DNA of 64,000 bases from Pricia antarctica (GCF_900101815.1 NZ_FNAO01000009.1:62001-126000); one strand, 5' to 3'; counted from the stretch's first letter, positions 1-9,476 are shown. Program-made: numbers and translations. The notes: a model not told the origin generated them from the sequence alone.

Positions 1-375
1 GGTGCCGATCCCCGATTATTGCCCCTGTCGCTCAATGAGCAGATCAGCGTTAAAGAAACCATTCCACGTGTGCCCGAAGGCCATTACCTACAATGGGTGA
101 ACGCTTGTATGGCGGGATACGGCAATGCGGAAACCAGTTCGTCTTTTGATTATGCCGGGCCGTTTACCGAAAGTATTTTAATCGGAAACCTAGCATTGAA
201 ATCATATTTCGAAGTCGACCCCAATGCCGAAAATAAAGGGTTCTGGGGCGGCGGCGCCCAATTCCAGGGTAGAAAACGCCTGCAATGGGATGCCGACAAC
301 ATGAAAATCACCAATTTCGAACCTGCGAACAAATATGTTAAGCGTACCTATCGGGATGGGTATTCCGTTGGATAA
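1..375 (+). CDS. Gfo/Idh/MocA family oxidoreductase, C-terminal part
   Basis: The reading frame is open to the left window edge, so only the last 124 residues are seen. The segment carries the C-terminal signature of large Gfo/Idh/MocA NAD(P)-dependent dehydrogenases common in Bacteroidota: a WVNACMAG stretch, then SSFDYAGPFTESILIGNLAL, then a LQWD...MKITN...ANKYVKRTYRDGY tail. These enzymes act on sugars or cyclitols, often after secretion, but the substrate cannot be told from this end. A strong hairpin terminator follows 63 bases after the stop codon. The family call is firm; the start lies outside the window. Confidence 0.85.
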   Translation, partial: GADPRLLPLSLNEQISVKETIPRVPEGHYLQWVNACMAGYGNAETSSSFDYAGPFTESILIGNLALKSYFEVDPNAENKGFWGGGAQFQGRKRLQWDADNMKITNFEPANKYVKRTYRDGYSVG

Positions 376-437
376 CACCGAGATTTTAAATTCCAAGCAT
401 CAAATCCTCAAATTTTTTTGCGAGGTAAATGTGATAG

Positions 438-465
438 ACTGGAGCTTAACCGCTCCAGTTTTTTT
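438..465 (+). terminator. Rho-independent terminator after the oxidoreductase
   Basis: Perfect 8-bp stem (ACTGGAGC / GCTCCAGT) with a 6-nt loop followed directly by a run of seven T on the plus strand. It separates the partial oxidoreductase from thiL. Confidence 0.85.
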
Positions 466-538
466 GCGTTGATTTTTTCAAAGAAAACCCTAATTCTAGC
501 AAAAGTCAACCTTTTTTTTGGAATTTGGAATTTAGAAT

Positions 539-564
539 TTGGTGCTTTTATTGCCTTACCTTTG
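539..564 (+). promoter_or_regulatory. Bacteroidota-type promoter of thiL
   Basis: TACCTTTG at 557-564 fits the Bacteroidota -7 consensus TAnnTTTG, with TTG at 539-541 as a possible -33 element (15-nt spacer, slightly short). The ATG at 569 begins only 4 nt after the -7 element, so transcription should start at or inside the first codons. This rules out the upstream TTG start at 539. Confidence 0.55.
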
Positions 565-568
565 CCCT

Positions 569-1618
569 ATGCTAGAAGACAAAAACCAAGAACGTACCGC
601 ACTTGAACAATTGGGCGAGTTCGGACTGATCGACCATCTGACCCAAAATTTTGCGATTTCCCGTAAATCTACCCTAAAAGGCATTGGTGATGATGCCGCG
701 GTGCTGGATTTCAAGGATAAAAAAACAATCGTCACCACAGATATGCTCATCGAGGGAGTACACTTCGACCTGAGCTATATGCCCTTGAAGCATTTGGGCT
801 ACAAGGCCGTCATGGCCAATCTTTCGGATGTCTACGCCATGAACGCCACCGCTACCCAAATCGCAGTTTCCGTAGCCGTCTCGAACCGATTCCCCTTGGA
901 AGCCTTGGAGGAACTTTACGCGGGCATTGCCCTAGCCTGCCAAATTTTTAAGATAGATCTCATCGGGGGCGATACGACCTCGTCGACCACCGGAATGTTG
1001 ATCAGCATCACCGCTTTGGGGGAGGCCGACGAAGCTGAAATCGTATATCGCAGCGGGGCCAAGCCGAACGATCTTTTGGTCGTCAGTGGCGATATCGGTG
1101 GCGCCTATATGGGATTACAAGTGCTGGAACGCGAAAAGGAAGTTTTCAAGGTGAACCCCAACACGCAGCCCGATCTATCGCCTTATTCCTATATCGTCGA
1201 GCGGCAACTAAAACCTGAAGCCCGAAAGGATATCGTCGAACTTCTGAAAAAACTAGAGGTGCAGCCAACGGCAATGATCGATGTCAGCGACGGATTATCC
1301 TCGGAAATTCTCCACCTTTGTAAAAACAGCGCCGTCGGCTGTAACCTTTTCGAAGAAAAGATTCCGCTAGACCCCACCGTAATATCCGCTTGTGAGGAAT
1401 TTAAAATGGACAGCACTTTAGTAGCCCTCAGTGGCGGTGAAGATTACGAACTCTTGTTCACTATCGACCAAAAAGATTTCGATAAGATCAAGGGCAACCC
1501 CAATATGACCATTATCGGGCACATGACGGAGGAAAGTGAAGGTGCGCATTTAGTAACGCGGGGGAATACCAAGATTCCGCTGACGGCACAAGGATGGAAT
1601 TCTTTTGGTAAGGAATAA
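569..1618 (+). CDS. thiL: Thiamine-monophosphate kinase
   Basis: ThiL phosphorylates thiamine monophosphate to the cofactor thiamine diphosphate with ATP in the cytoplasm. The 349-residue product has the family landmarks: GIGDDAAVLDF near residues 38-48 (metal/nucleotide-binding Asp pair D41-D42), TTDMLIEGVHF, an LIGGDTTSS loop, the MIDVSDGLSSEI motif and the C-terminal SGGEDYELLFT. Length is normal for ThiL. The ATG at 569 is preferred over an in-frame TTG at 539 because that codon lies inside the promoter. It stands alone, bounded by a terminator upstream and 130 nt of non-coding sequence downstream. Confidence 0.95.
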   Translation: MLEDKNQERTALEQLGEFGLIDHLTQNFAISRKSTLKGIGDDAAVLDFKDKKTIVTTDMLIEGVHFDLSYMPLKHLGYKAVMANLSDVYAMNATATQIAVSVAVSNRFPLEALEELYAGIALACQIFKIDLIGGDTTSSTTGMLISITALGEADEAEIVYRSGAKPNDLLVVSGDIGGAYMGLQVLEREKEVFKVNPNTQPDLSPYSYIVERQLKPEARKDIVELLKKLEVQPTAMIDVSDGLSSEILHLCKNSAVGCNLFEEKIPLDPTVISACEEFKMDSTLVALSGGEDYELLFTIDQKDFDKIKGNPNMTIIGHMTEESEGAHLVTRGNTKIPLTAQGWNSFGKE

Positions 1619-1748
1619 TCACCACTGACTTTCCTTATAAACGTTAGTTTGGCCGCAATTGGTGAAGTTAAATGGAAGTCATACGTAATGCAAGCCTCCG
1701 CATCGGGGGAATGCTATTTTTACAGAAAGCAATCCATCCAAAGAAAAA

Positions 1749-2792
1749 ATGAAACCGTTACGAAAACTCCTTAGACTTTTAGGCATGGTATCGTTGACCC
1801 TCTGCGTCGGTGCCAGCATGTATTCCTGTGCCTCGGTACCCAAAGTATCGAAAGAAAACAAAGAAACAATTAAAGAGGTCATGCGGAGTCCTATTCTTGA
1901 AATGGTAAAAGGAAAAGCCGGCTTTGCCAACTCTCAAGATTGGAAAGTTTGGTACGAAGACATCGTCCCGAAAGATTCCGTAAAAGGCACTGTGGTATTG
2001 GTGATGGGTGCGGCCAACGATGCCCTGAGCTGGCCCTTAAATTTTATCGCCAACTTTACCGATGCTGGATATCGCGTCATCCGCTATGACCACCGCGGCA
2101 CGGGGCTTACCGATTCGGAGGAGGGTTGGGACAGGAAAAACCCCTATTCCCTTGCCGATATGGCCCAAGACCCTATCGCCATATTGGATACACTGGGTAT
2201 TCAAAAGGCACATTTTGTTGGTGCTTCTATGGGAGGGATGATTGCGCAGATCATGGCCATTGAACATCCCGAGCGCACGCTTAGCCTCACCTCGATTATG
2301 TCGACAGGAGATATTTTGGATAGCGAACTGCCCCAAACCGATCCGGAAATCCTTCCCAAGATGATAAGTGCCGTGATAAAGCATGGTATCCTTGGGGGCA
2401 AAAAGGGAAAGATCAAGCTTCAGTTGGTGCATAAGAAAATCTTGATGGGCGAGGCAACGGGCGACATTGCCGTAGAACCCATCGCCGAAGCAGCTTTTTA
2501 CAACCTAAAAGAACGTAAGGGCTATCACTTTATAGCGGGCCGGCATCATCAAAAGGCCATTGAGGCGTCAGGTTCACGATATGAGGCCCTTGCCCAATTG
2601 AAAATTCCTGTTTTGATTATACATGGGGAGCAAGATCCTGTAATTCCTATCGCCCATGGGCGAAAAATGGCCGAGACCATTCCTTACGCCGATAGCCTTT
2701 GGTTGGACAATATGGGGCACGACCTTCCGGATGCGCTATTGGATACGATTGCGAAACGTAGCATTCGAAATTTCGAGAAAAGTGGGACGTAA
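1749..2792 (+). CDS. Alpha/beta hydrolase lipoprotein
   Basis: 347 residues. The N-terminus has a basic start, a hydrophobic stretch and a lipobox-like MYSC, so the mature protein is probably a lipoprotein anchored in the envelope. The body is an alpha/beta hydrolase: oxyanion region VLVMGAANDALSWP, DHRGTGLTD, nucleophile elbow GASMGG, acid in IIHGEQDPVIP and catalytic His in NMGHDLP. The substrate is unknown; esterase or lactonase activity would be typical. It converges on the DPP IV gene with only 20 nt between the stop codons. Confidence 0.85.
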   Translation: MKPLRKLLRLLGMVSLTLCVGASMYSCASVPKVSKENKETIKEVMRSPILEMVKGKAGFANSQDWKVWYEDIVPKDSVKGTVVLVMGAANDALSWPLNFIANFTDAGYRVIRYDHRGTGLTDSEEGWDRKNPYSLADMAQDPIAILDTLGIQKAHFVGASMGGMIAQIMAIEHPERTLSLTSIMSTGDILDSELPQTDPEILPKMISAVIKHGILGGKKGKIKLQLVHKKILMGEATGDIAVEPIAEAAFYNLKERKGYHFIAGRHHQKAIEASGSRYEALAQLKIPVLIIHGEQDPVIPIAHGRKMAETIPYADSLWLDNMGHDLPDALLDTIAKRSIRNFEKSGT

Positions 2793-2812
2793 AGGAATAT
2801 GTTTCTCCCCCC

Positions 2813-5068
2813 TTACTCTTCCATCCCATTATGTTCCATCAAATAATCGGTAAGCAATGTATACAGATGGCGACTCGTATTCTCACCTTCATAAATACCG
2901 TGTGAACGGTTCGGGTAGGCCATCATCGTAAACTTTTTGTTCTGGCGGATAAGCTCATTGACCAGATACTCCATATTCTGGTAGTGGACGTTGTCATCGC
3001 CGGTGCCGTGCACTACCAAAAGGTCACCCTCGAGGTTCTTGGCATAGGTGACCGGTGAGCCCTCGACAAAATCTTCCTTATTCTCTTGGGGAAGGCCCAT
3101 ATATCGCTCCTGATAGACATTGTCATAAAAAAGCTGATTGGCCACTGCGGCCACGGCCATTCCGGTCTTGTAGATTTCGGGGTAGCGGAACATTAGGTTG
3201 AGGGTCATTGAGCCACCGCCGCTCCAGCCCCAGACGGAGACCCTTTCCTTGTCTAAATACTCCCATTTTAGGACTTCTTCCGCGGCCTGCGCTTGGTCCC
3301 GCGAGTTCAACACACCCACTTTTCGGTAAATGCTTTTGCGCCATTCGCTTCCTTTTAAGGAAGGTGTGCCGCGATTGTCCATGTTAATAACAACAAATCC
3401 CTTTTGGGCGAGGAATATCTCATAGAGTCCTACCCAAGTGTCCGTTGCTACTTGGCCCCAAGGCTCTCCGTAAACGTGAAAAAGCACGGGATACTTTTTG
3501 GAAGCGTCGAAGTCCAAAGGCTTGGTCATCCGGCCATCGATATCGATCCCATCAGCCGTGGTGACACTGAAAAATTCGGTTTTCGGCAGTTCAAGAGTCT
3601 TGAGTTTTGAGTTTAGTTCCGTATTGTCGACCAGTTCGGTAAGAATTTTATGGTCGGGCAGACTGACCAAACGCGTCGTTTTGGGCGATGCGACATCGGT
3701 ATGGTGGTGTATCGCATACTTGCCGTTCGGGGAAATCTGATACGTATTTACCCCGCCAAAAGTTTCGGGGGTGATACGTTTTGCTTTGCCCTTGCCATTG
3801 ATTTTTGCGCTATACAGATAGCGCTGGGTGGGGTTTTCGGGGGATGCGCTAAAATAGACCTCCTTGTCCGTAGCCGCATAAAAGGCGGCTACGTCATAAT
3901 CACCAGGAGTCAAAAGTGTCTTTTTTCCGGATGCGATATCCACTTTATACAGATGCCGCAAGCCATCGGTCTCTGTCATGCGGATAAAGGCGGAATTGCC
4001 ATCTACCAACAGCAGGCTATTTGAACCCCACTGATTGGATGAGATATCAGGATAACTCAAATCGACCCAAGTGTCCTCGGTCTCGATATACACTTTTTTC
4101 AGTTCTTCGCTCGATGGCCGATAGGTAAAAATGTTCAGGATATTCTGTTTTCGGTTAAGCTGTTGAATAAGCAACAGGTCTTCATCGACCCACTGCATAG
4201 CGGGAATATAATGCTGTACGGCATCCCCGGGCACCGGAATCCACTTCGTTTTATCGTTTCTTGCATCGACTAGTCCCACTTTGGCAGAGGAGGGGTCGTA
4301 CCCCACTTTAGGATATTGCAGCGGCACCGGCTCGGAATACACCGAATCGGTGTTGTTGATCATATAAAAAGTTTTTATCTCGGAGGCATCCAACTGCCAA
4401 TAGGCGATCTGTTGGGCATCGGGACTCCAGCTAAAACCATCCCGTGCCCCGAATTCTTCTTCGTAGACCCAATCGAAGGTTCCGTTGATGATGTTGCCAT
4501 CGCCATCTTCGGTCAACTGTGTCATTTCGCCGGACTTAAAATCCTCTTTATACAGATTGAACCCAGATACATAGCCCACAAAGGTATTGTCGTCAGAGAA
4601 CTTGGCGAACATCAGGGAAGATGAGGGCAATTCTTTTCCGATTTGGCTTAACCTGTTGGTATCAAAATCGTACACCCAATAATCGCCCTTGGTGTTCGAA
4701 CGCCATACCCGGCTGGTATTGGTGAAGATCAGCACTTTGCTGCCGTCTTTCGACAGGCTGAAATCGGATACCGAGAGGGGTTTGCCGTTTTTTGGTGTAA
4801 GCTGCTCCGTGGAAAGAAAGCTGCTTTGGGTGTTGTCTCTACTGAGATATTTGACCAGTTCATCGACGCCCTCGCTGTTTTTTTCAATGGTGATAAAGGC
4901 GTTTCCGTTATCGACCCAAGATATCGGGCGTTGACTTTCGCCCCTGAACTCGTTTGAGTTAAAGATACGGTCAAGGGTTAGAAGCGATGTTTCGGTTTCT
5001 TGGCCCTGTAGGAGAAGGGACGAAACTAAAAGAAGGAGAACGAGTAAGGCGGTGGACTTTGTTTTCAT
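2813..5068 (-). CDS. Dipeptidyl peptidase IV (S9B)
   Basis: A 751-residue secreted serine peptidase that removes Xaa-Pro dipeptides from peptide N-termini. A signal peptide ends near the AQ/GQ-like cut (LLLQGQETE). The beta-propeller domain holds the DPP IV Glu-Glu motif (DWVYEEEFGARDGF). The C-terminal hydrolase domain has S616 in GWSGGGS, the Asp in HGTGDDNVH (691-692) and H723 in NRSHGI, in the order and spacing of the family. It lies 9 nt downstream of the aminopeptidase P gene on the same strand, so the two form a proline-peptide degradation operon. Confidence 0.95.
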   Translation of the reverse strand: MKTKSTALLVLLLLVSSLLLQGQETETSLLTLDRIFNSNEFRGESQRPISWVDNGNAFITIEKNSEGVDELVKYLSRDNTQSSFLSTEQLTPKNGKPLSVSDFSLSKDGSKVLIFTNTSRVWRSNTKGDYWVYDFDTNRLSQIGKELPSSSLMFAKFSDDNTFVGYVSGFNLYKEDFKSGEMTQLTEDGDGNIINGTFDWVYEEEFGARDGFSWSPDAQQIAYWQLDASEIKTFYMINNTDSVYSEPVPLQYPKVGYDPSSAKVGLVDARNDKTKWIPVPGDAVQHYIPAMQWVDEDLLLIQQLNRKQNILNIFTYRPSSEELKKVYIETEDTWVDLSYPDISSNQWGSNSLLLVDGNSAFIRMTETDGLRHLYKVDIASGKKTLLTPGDYDVAAFYAATDKEVYFSASPENPTQRYLYSAKINGKGKAKRITPETFGGVNTYQISPNGKYAIHHHTDVASPKTTRLVSLPDHKILTELVDNTELNSKLKTLELPKTEFFSVTTADGIDIDGRMTKPLDFDASKKYPVLFHVYGEPWGQVATDTWVGLYEIFLAQKGFVVINMDNRGTPSLKGSEWRKSIYRKVGVLNSRDQAQAAEEVLKWEYLDKERVSVWGWSGGGSMTLNLMFRYPEIYKTGMAVAAVANQLFYDNVYQERYMGLPQENKEDFVEGSPVTYAKNLEGDLLVVHGTGDDNVHYQNMEYLVNELIRQNKKFTMMAYPNRSHGIYEGENTSRHLYTLLTDYLMEHNGMEE

Positions 5069-5077
5069 TTTTGTGTA

Positions 5078-6469
5078 TTACGAATTTTTCAGTTCTTCGA
5101 TTGCTTCTGGCGTTTTCGCCAGTGGTTTTCCTAAAAGACGACTTCCAGACGCAGTGATGGCAAAATCTTCTTCAACCCGTATTCCGCCGAAATTTTTCAT
5201 TTTTTCTAATTCGTCGTAATTTACAAAATCGGTGTATTTGCCTTCCGCCCGCCAAGCATCAATTAAAAAGGGATTGAAATAGAGTCCGGGTTCTACAGTA
5301 ACCACGAAATTCTCTTTTAAAGCCTTGCCCAAACGCAGGGATTTTAATCCGAATTCGGTGCTTTTTTTTAAATCGGGAGTGTAGCCCACGTAGTGTTCCC
5401 CCAAGTTCTCCATATCGTGGATGTCAAGGCCCATCATATGGCCGAGTCCGCATTGGAAAAATAAAGTATGCGCCCCGGCCGCGACCGCGTCATCAGCATT
5501 ACCTTTCATCATGCCCATGTCGGTCAGGCCTTCCACCAGTTTTTTAGCGGCTAGCAGATGCAAATCTTTGTAGTGAACGCCCGGCTTTAGAGCAGCGACG
5601 GCGCTGTTATGGGCATTAAGCACGATATCGTAAACGTTGCGCTGTAAGGCGTTGAACTTTTTACCAGCGGGAAAAGTGCGGGTCATGTCCCCTGTATAAC
5701 CCATGGCATTCTCGGCACCGCAATCACAGAGTACCAGATCGCCTTCGGAAAGGGTGTTCTGGGTGGCGTGAACGTGCAAGTACTGTCCATTTTTGGTCAG
5801 AATTATGGGAAAGGCAATATTTCCGCCACCTCCTATGGCAATGGACTGCAGTTCACCCGCAATTTGGAGTTCGGTTCTGCCAGGCCGGGTGTTTTTTATC
5901 GCATGTGTATGCATGGCCACGGTAGTATTTACCGCCTTTTCGATTTCGACCAGCTCTTCATCGGACTTAATCTCGCGCTGGGCGACGATGGCCTTAATCA
6001 GATTGACGGATTTATTTTTATCCACCTCGGCCAGCTTTATGCCCAAGAGTTCGGCCAATCGTATTTTAGTATCCGCACGGTATGGGGACAAATAATGTAT
6101 CTGTTGCCCCTTTTGCTTTTTCTGTCTTACATAAGCTTCAAGTTCATTCACCACCTTAACGGAAGTAATCCCAGATTTTGCGGCTAAATCCGCCATAGGT
6201 GCAGCGGCGCCCGTCCAGACCATTTCTTCGGGCGTGGCATCGTTGCCGAAAAGGATATCGCGATCGTTGTCGATATCGATTAAAAAATACAGATTGGGAA
6301 TGCCGTTGATTCCGGTGTAATAAAGAAATGAACTATCCTGCATAAACGGATACCAATTGTCTGCATAGTTCATGGGGCTTTCCGCGTTTCCGGGAAAAAT
6401 AACTAGTCCAGATTTTAAGGTTTTTTTGAGTTGATAGCGTCTTTCGATATATGTTTTTGATGGGAACAT
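5078..6469 (-). CDS. pepP: Xaa-Pro aminopeptidase (M24B)
   Basis: 463 residues with an N-terminal aminopeptidase P domain (FLYYTGI, IPNLYFLIDIDNDRDILF) and a C-terminal pita-bread metallopeptidase domain. Dinuclear metal ligands are visible: CDCGAENAMGYTGDMTRTFP (two Asp), GLGHMMGLDIHD (His), TVEPGLYFNP (Glu) and RVEEDFAIT (Glu). It removes the N-terminal residue when the second residue is proline. No signal peptide is seen, so it is likely cytoplasmic. It precedes the DPP IV gene by 9 nt and has a well-formed Bacteroidota promoter upstream. Confidence 0.95.
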   Translation of the reverse strand: MFPSKTYIERRYQLKKTLKSGLVIFPGNAESPMNYADNWYPFMQDSSFLYYTGINGIPNLYFLIDIDNDRDILFGNDATPEEMVWTGAAAPMADLAAKSGITSVKVVNELEAYVRQKKQKGQQIHYLSPYRADTKIRLAELLGIKLAEVDKNKSVNLIKAIVAQREIKSDEELVEIEKAVNTTVAMHTHAIKNTRPGRTELQIAGELQSIAIGGGGNIAFPIILTKNGQYLHVHATQNTLSEGDLVLCDCGAENAMGYTGDMTRTFPAGKKFNALQRNVYDIVLNAHNSAVAALKPGVHYKDLHLLAAKKLVEGLTDMGMMKGNADDAVAAGAHTLFFQCGLGHMMGLDIHDMENLGEHYVGYTPDLKKSTEFGLKSLRLGKALKENFVVTVEPGLYFNPFLIDAWRAEGKYTDFVNYDELEKMKNFGGIRVEEDFAITASGSRLLGKPLAKTPEAIEELKNS

Positions 6470-6489
6470 AAAGATGTTTTTGATTTCAG

Positions 6490-6521
6490 CAAATATAAAG
6501 AGTTTACCAAAGCCTCTTCAA
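6490..6521 (-). promoter_or_regulatory. Promoter of pepP-DPP IV operon
   Basis: On the minus strand TATATTTG (6490-6497) is a match to TAnnTTTG, and TTG (6519-6521) lies 21 nt upstream, within the spacing used by Bacteroidota sigma factors. The start codon lies 20 nt downstream of the -7 element. Confidence 0.6.
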
Positions 6522-6805
6522 TAACAGCGCGAAAGGTTTACTATGGAGGTGGAAAATCCGATTGAACTCCTCTAAAATGAAGAACTTTTTCAACGCATGA
6601 TGGCAGAATTTCAAACGCTTGTAAACTAAAAAAGGGGTAAAAATTTTGGATTAGAAGAGAACACTTGAAAACCATGAATAAAAAAACCGATGTACGAGAC
6701 ACATCGGTTTTATTAAACTAACTTAAATAATCAGTTGCTAAATTCGAGGTTTGATTCCGGTTACGGGTTAAGTGAACGTGAGGGTATCATTAGTAAAATC
6801 CACAT
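6522..6805. other. Intergenic region with one terminator
   Basis: Together with the pepP promoter this makes 336 nt without a gene. Apart from the hairpin at 6683-6711 I see no reading frame, repeat or RNA gene here. Confidence 0.5.
6683..6711 (-). terminator. Terminator of the phosphatase-like gene
   Basis: Perfect 11-bp stem (AAAACCGATGT / ACATCGGTTTT) with a 7-nt loop. Read on the minus strand it runs straight into further T residues, fitting a Rho-independent terminator about 95 nt after the stop codon at 6806. Confidence 0.8.
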
Positions 6806-7903
6806 TTAATTAGTGGATAGCTCTATCGATTCCCCCTTCATTTGGACCGGGTCGATCTTAAGACCAAGCCTCTTTAAAATCGTAGGTGCAATCTGGTTGC
6901 TGTAAAACTGTTCTTGATGATCTACTTCCCCCTTTGGGGATACATCTTTCCCAAAGAGAATCATCCAGACACTTCCGGCGCCTTTGACATCACTACCGTG
7001 GCCTTTCCAGCTTTTTAAAGGTTCGGTGCCACGACCATGATCGGTGGTGATTATAAAAAGAGTGTTGTTTTTATAGAAGGGGTCGCTCTGGGTAAAATAC
7101 CATAGCTGCTCTATTAAAGCATCGGTAGTATGGGCCGATTTCAAATACGAATCATATTCTCCATCGTGCGCAAAATCATCGGTTTCACCATAGGAAATGT
7201 ACACAAATTCCGGGTGGTCTTTCTTCATTTTTTCCAAGGCGTAGTAGTGCGTAAAGGCATCGAAACGAACGGAGGACCAAGGACTGGGGACTTTCGGCTG
7301 TAATTCGTTCAGGAACATTTCGCGATCGGTCAAATCCTTACCTTGAGCCAGTTCGAAACCGGCATTGACCGGCACGTCCGCGCGTTCTTCGTTGACGATG
7401 TACGGGAATACGTCCCAACTTCCGAAAGCGGCGACCTTACCTTTATATTTTGAATCTGTATTGGCAATTTCGAGAATAGTCGTGTTCGGATTTGGAATTT
7501 TATCATTGCTGTCGATGCGGGCATCATCCGCTTTACCGGTCAAAATTTCGTTGTAGCCGGGATAAGAAAACCACATTTTGTTGGTCAAGTCCACTTGGCT
7601 ACCCAGCATCCTATTGCCGTGAATCTGTCCCATTTTTGAAACTTCCTTCCAAAAAAAGGGCATTAGGGCTTCCCGTCTTGCCTTGGGTGTTTCTTTCCAA
7701 AAGCGTTCCTTTAAATCGGTGGTATCGTTTACATATTCCGAATTGGCGATCAACAGCGAATCGGCGCCAGTAAAAAGATCTTGCCAACGGAAGCCATCCA
7801 AAGTAATCAGTATTATCTTGGTATCATCGGTTTTTTGGGCACTGCACAGCATTGGAATTGAAAATACCATGGTAAGAATCAGCTGTACCAATTTTCGTCG
7901 CAT
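6806..7903 (-). CDS. Secreted alkaline phosphatase/phosphodiesterase superfamily protein
   Basis: 365 residues with a signal peptide ending near CSAQ. The fold signature of the alkaline phosphatase superfamily is present: first metal site in ITLDGFRWQDLF, a nucleophile region SYPGYNEILTG (Ser or Thr), then the second site in SYGETDDFAHDG, and TTDHGRG plus KGHGSD near the end. This order matches nucleotide pyrophosphatase/phosphodiesterase-like and sulfatase-like enzymes; the substrate cannot be assigned. The gene stands alone, with its own terminator. Confidence 0.8.
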   Translation of the reverse strand: MRRKLVQLILTMVFSIPMLCSAQKTDDTKIILITLDGFRWQDLFTGADSLLIANSEYVNDTTDLKERFWKETPKARREALMPFFWKEVSKMGQIHGNRMLGSQVDLTNKMWFSYPGYNEILTGKADDARIDSNDKIPNPNTTILEIANTDSKYKGKVAAFGSWDVFPYIVNEERADVPVNAGFELAQGKDLTDREMFLNELQPKVPSPWSSVRFDAFTHYYALEKMKKDHPEFVYISYGETDDFAHDGEYDSYLKSAHTTDALIEQLWYFTQSDPFYKNNTLFIITTDHGRGTEPLKSWKGHGSDVKGAGSVWMILFGKDVSPKGEVDHQEQFYSNQIAPTILKRLGLKIDPVQMKGESIELSTN

Positions 7904-8014
7904 AGTTTTGTGTTTACGTATATTATACCAAATTACAATTTTCCCGCCTATTAAAAAAGTAGTTCACAACGTGCCGTATCTAGCATTGACAAGAACAGGA
8001 CCGAATTTATCCGG

Positions 8015-8033
8015 ACGGGTATCAAATACCCGT
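8015..8033. repeat. Short perfect inverted repeat
   Basis: ACGGGTAT, a 3-nt loop, then ATACCCGT, 103 nt downstream of the small lipoprotein stop codon. There is no T run on either side, so it may be a weak terminator or a regulatory hairpin. Confidence 0.35.
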
Positions 8034-8135
8034 ATTGACCAAAAAAAGAAATCTGAACTTTACCCCTGATTTTTAAAGCTCCAGCGCTACCAAGAACTAC
8101 AGCGAAGATTCCCCGCTCAAATCGACATCAACACC

Positions 8136-8270
8136 CTAATCATCTACTAAGTTCACGAACAGCGCAGGAAAAACAGGGTCGAATAATGGGCAATCCATTT
8201 CATTGGCATCATCATCCGTACAGGAGAACAGCATACTGAATATTAATATAACCAGAAGAAATCTCTTCAT
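8136..8270 (-). CDS. Small lipoprotein, possibly truncated
   Basis: A 44-residue product starting MKRFLLVILI with a lipobox ending in FSC, followed by an acidic tether (TDDDANE) usual for Bacteroidota surface lipoproteins. Flavobacterial lipoproteins with such a start are normally much longer. After the TAG stop the same frame continues for 12 codons (GVDVDLSGESSL) to a second TAG, which suggests a decayed 3' part. It is either a genuine mini-lipoprotein or the remnant of a larger one. The start at 8270 is chosen because it opens exactly on the signal peptide. Confidence 0.5.
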   Translation of the reverse strand: MKRFLLVILIFSMLFSCTDDDANEMDCPLFDPVFPALFVNLVDD

Positions 8271-8323
8271 CTTAAAAAGATACGTAAAACGCGAAACGGT
8301 TGCGTGGGTTCGCCTGTATTCTA

Positions 8324-8345
8324 TTGCAGTGCCCCGACACTGCAA
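8324..8345. repeat. Perfect 8-bp inverted repeat upstream of the small lipoprotein
   Basis: TTGCAGTG and CACTGCAA separated by 6 nt, 54 nt upstream of the lipoprotein start and downstream of the tRNA terminator. It could be an operator; no regulator gene is adjacent. Confidence 0.3.
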
Positions 8346-8387
8346 GGACAGTAACCGCCGCGCGTTACCGTACAAATTATAGAAACG

Positions 8388-8428
8388 AAAAACCCCAACA
8401 GTTTTATAATCAAACAGTTGAGGTTTTA
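8388..8428 (-). terminator. Terminator of tRNA-Ala
   Basis: Imperfect 16-bp stem (14 of 16 matched) with an 8-nt AT-rich loop. On the minus strand it ends in GGGGTTTTTC and begins 9 nt after the end of the tRNA. Confidence 0.75.
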
Positions 8429-8435
8429 ATAATCT

Positions 8436-8510
<75 letters not shown>

Positions 8511-8672
8511 TTTTGGCTGCGCAAAGGAAATACATTTTGGGAAAGTATCAAAATACTTGTTAAAGTAATTAAACAATATACTCGTTATAGCCTAGAATCA
8601 ATGCAAGCTGCAAGAATCAAGAACCAGCGCTTTATTTGGTTTTAAACGCTAGATCGGAAACTTGGCGCCTCC

Positions 8673-9476
8673 TTAATCCTTCTTAACGCTCAGCACCAAT
8701 ACGGGTATCCGCGCCGAAAATTCCGCTTTTGGTATCGTACTCTTTTCCCAAAGATTTTTAAAAAATCCTCTTTTTCTCCTGAACACACATAAAAGATCCG
8801 GCTGCTGTGCTTGCAGATGCTCCAGTACGCCCAAATAGGTGCTGGGCGCTTCGGTGAGTGTCAGTTGAGAACTGATATCCATCAAGGCTGTGTTGATTTT
8901 TAGGTCATCATCGGAATAACCCGGGGTCTTCACCATAAGCAGATTGACCTTGGCGTCGAACTTTTGTTTAATGGCTATCAGGGGATCCAGTATCCTTTTA
9001 CGCTTTAAAATACCCGATTTAAATGCGGTCAAAATAGTTTTCATCGGCTTGAGGGTGGTGCCCTTGGGCACTATCAGCGTGGGAATATTGGTTCTTTTAA
9101 CTATTCTTCCGGAAGTATATCCTAAATAAAGTTCTTCTTTGACATCGTTGCTTCTTGGGGCCATAATTATAAGGTCTATGCCCAGTTCTTTATCGATATC
9201 CTTTAAGCCGTCAACAAGATCTCCATTATAAGTAGCAATCTTAATTTTTATATTTTTGGAATCTATTTTATCGATGACCTCCTTTACATGTTCCTTACTG
9301 CTTTCGGCCACTTTTTGCTCGACGTTGGCCAAACTTTTACCTGCTCCGACCGAAACGTTGAACACTTCCATAACATAAATGTTGGCCGAAAACTCCGTGG
9401 CGAAATTCACGGCATACTGCAAAGTGTGAAAGGAATCGGGGGATGCACCTATGGGTACCAATATATTTTTTATCAT
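8673..9476 (-). CDS. Tandem universal stress protein
   Basis: 267 residues made of two UspA-like domains in tandem, about residues 1-140 and 145-267. The first opens MIKNILVPIGASPDS and ends in an ATP-binding-type loop (IIMAPRS...GYTSGRIVKRTNIPTLIVP); the second is more diverged and ends in IPVLVLSVKKD. Such proteins respond to stress or starvation in the cytoplasm. The ATG at 9476 is chosen because the Usp fold begins exactly there; an in-frame extension to 9593 would overlap the divergent GNAT gene. Confidence 0.88.
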   Translation of the reverse strand: MIKNILVPIGASPDSFHTLQYAVNFATEFSANIYVMEVFNVSVGAGKSLANVEQKVAESSKEHVKEVIDKIDSKNIKIKIATYNGDLVDGLKDIDKELGIDLIIMAPRSNDVKEELYLGYTSGRIVKRTNIPTLIVPKGTTLKPMKTILTAFKSGILKRKRILDPLIAIKQKFDAKVNLLMVKTPGYSDDDLKINTALMDISSQLTLTEAPSTYLGVLEHLQAQQPDLLCVFRRKRGFFKNLWEKSTIPKAEFSARIPVLVLSVKKD

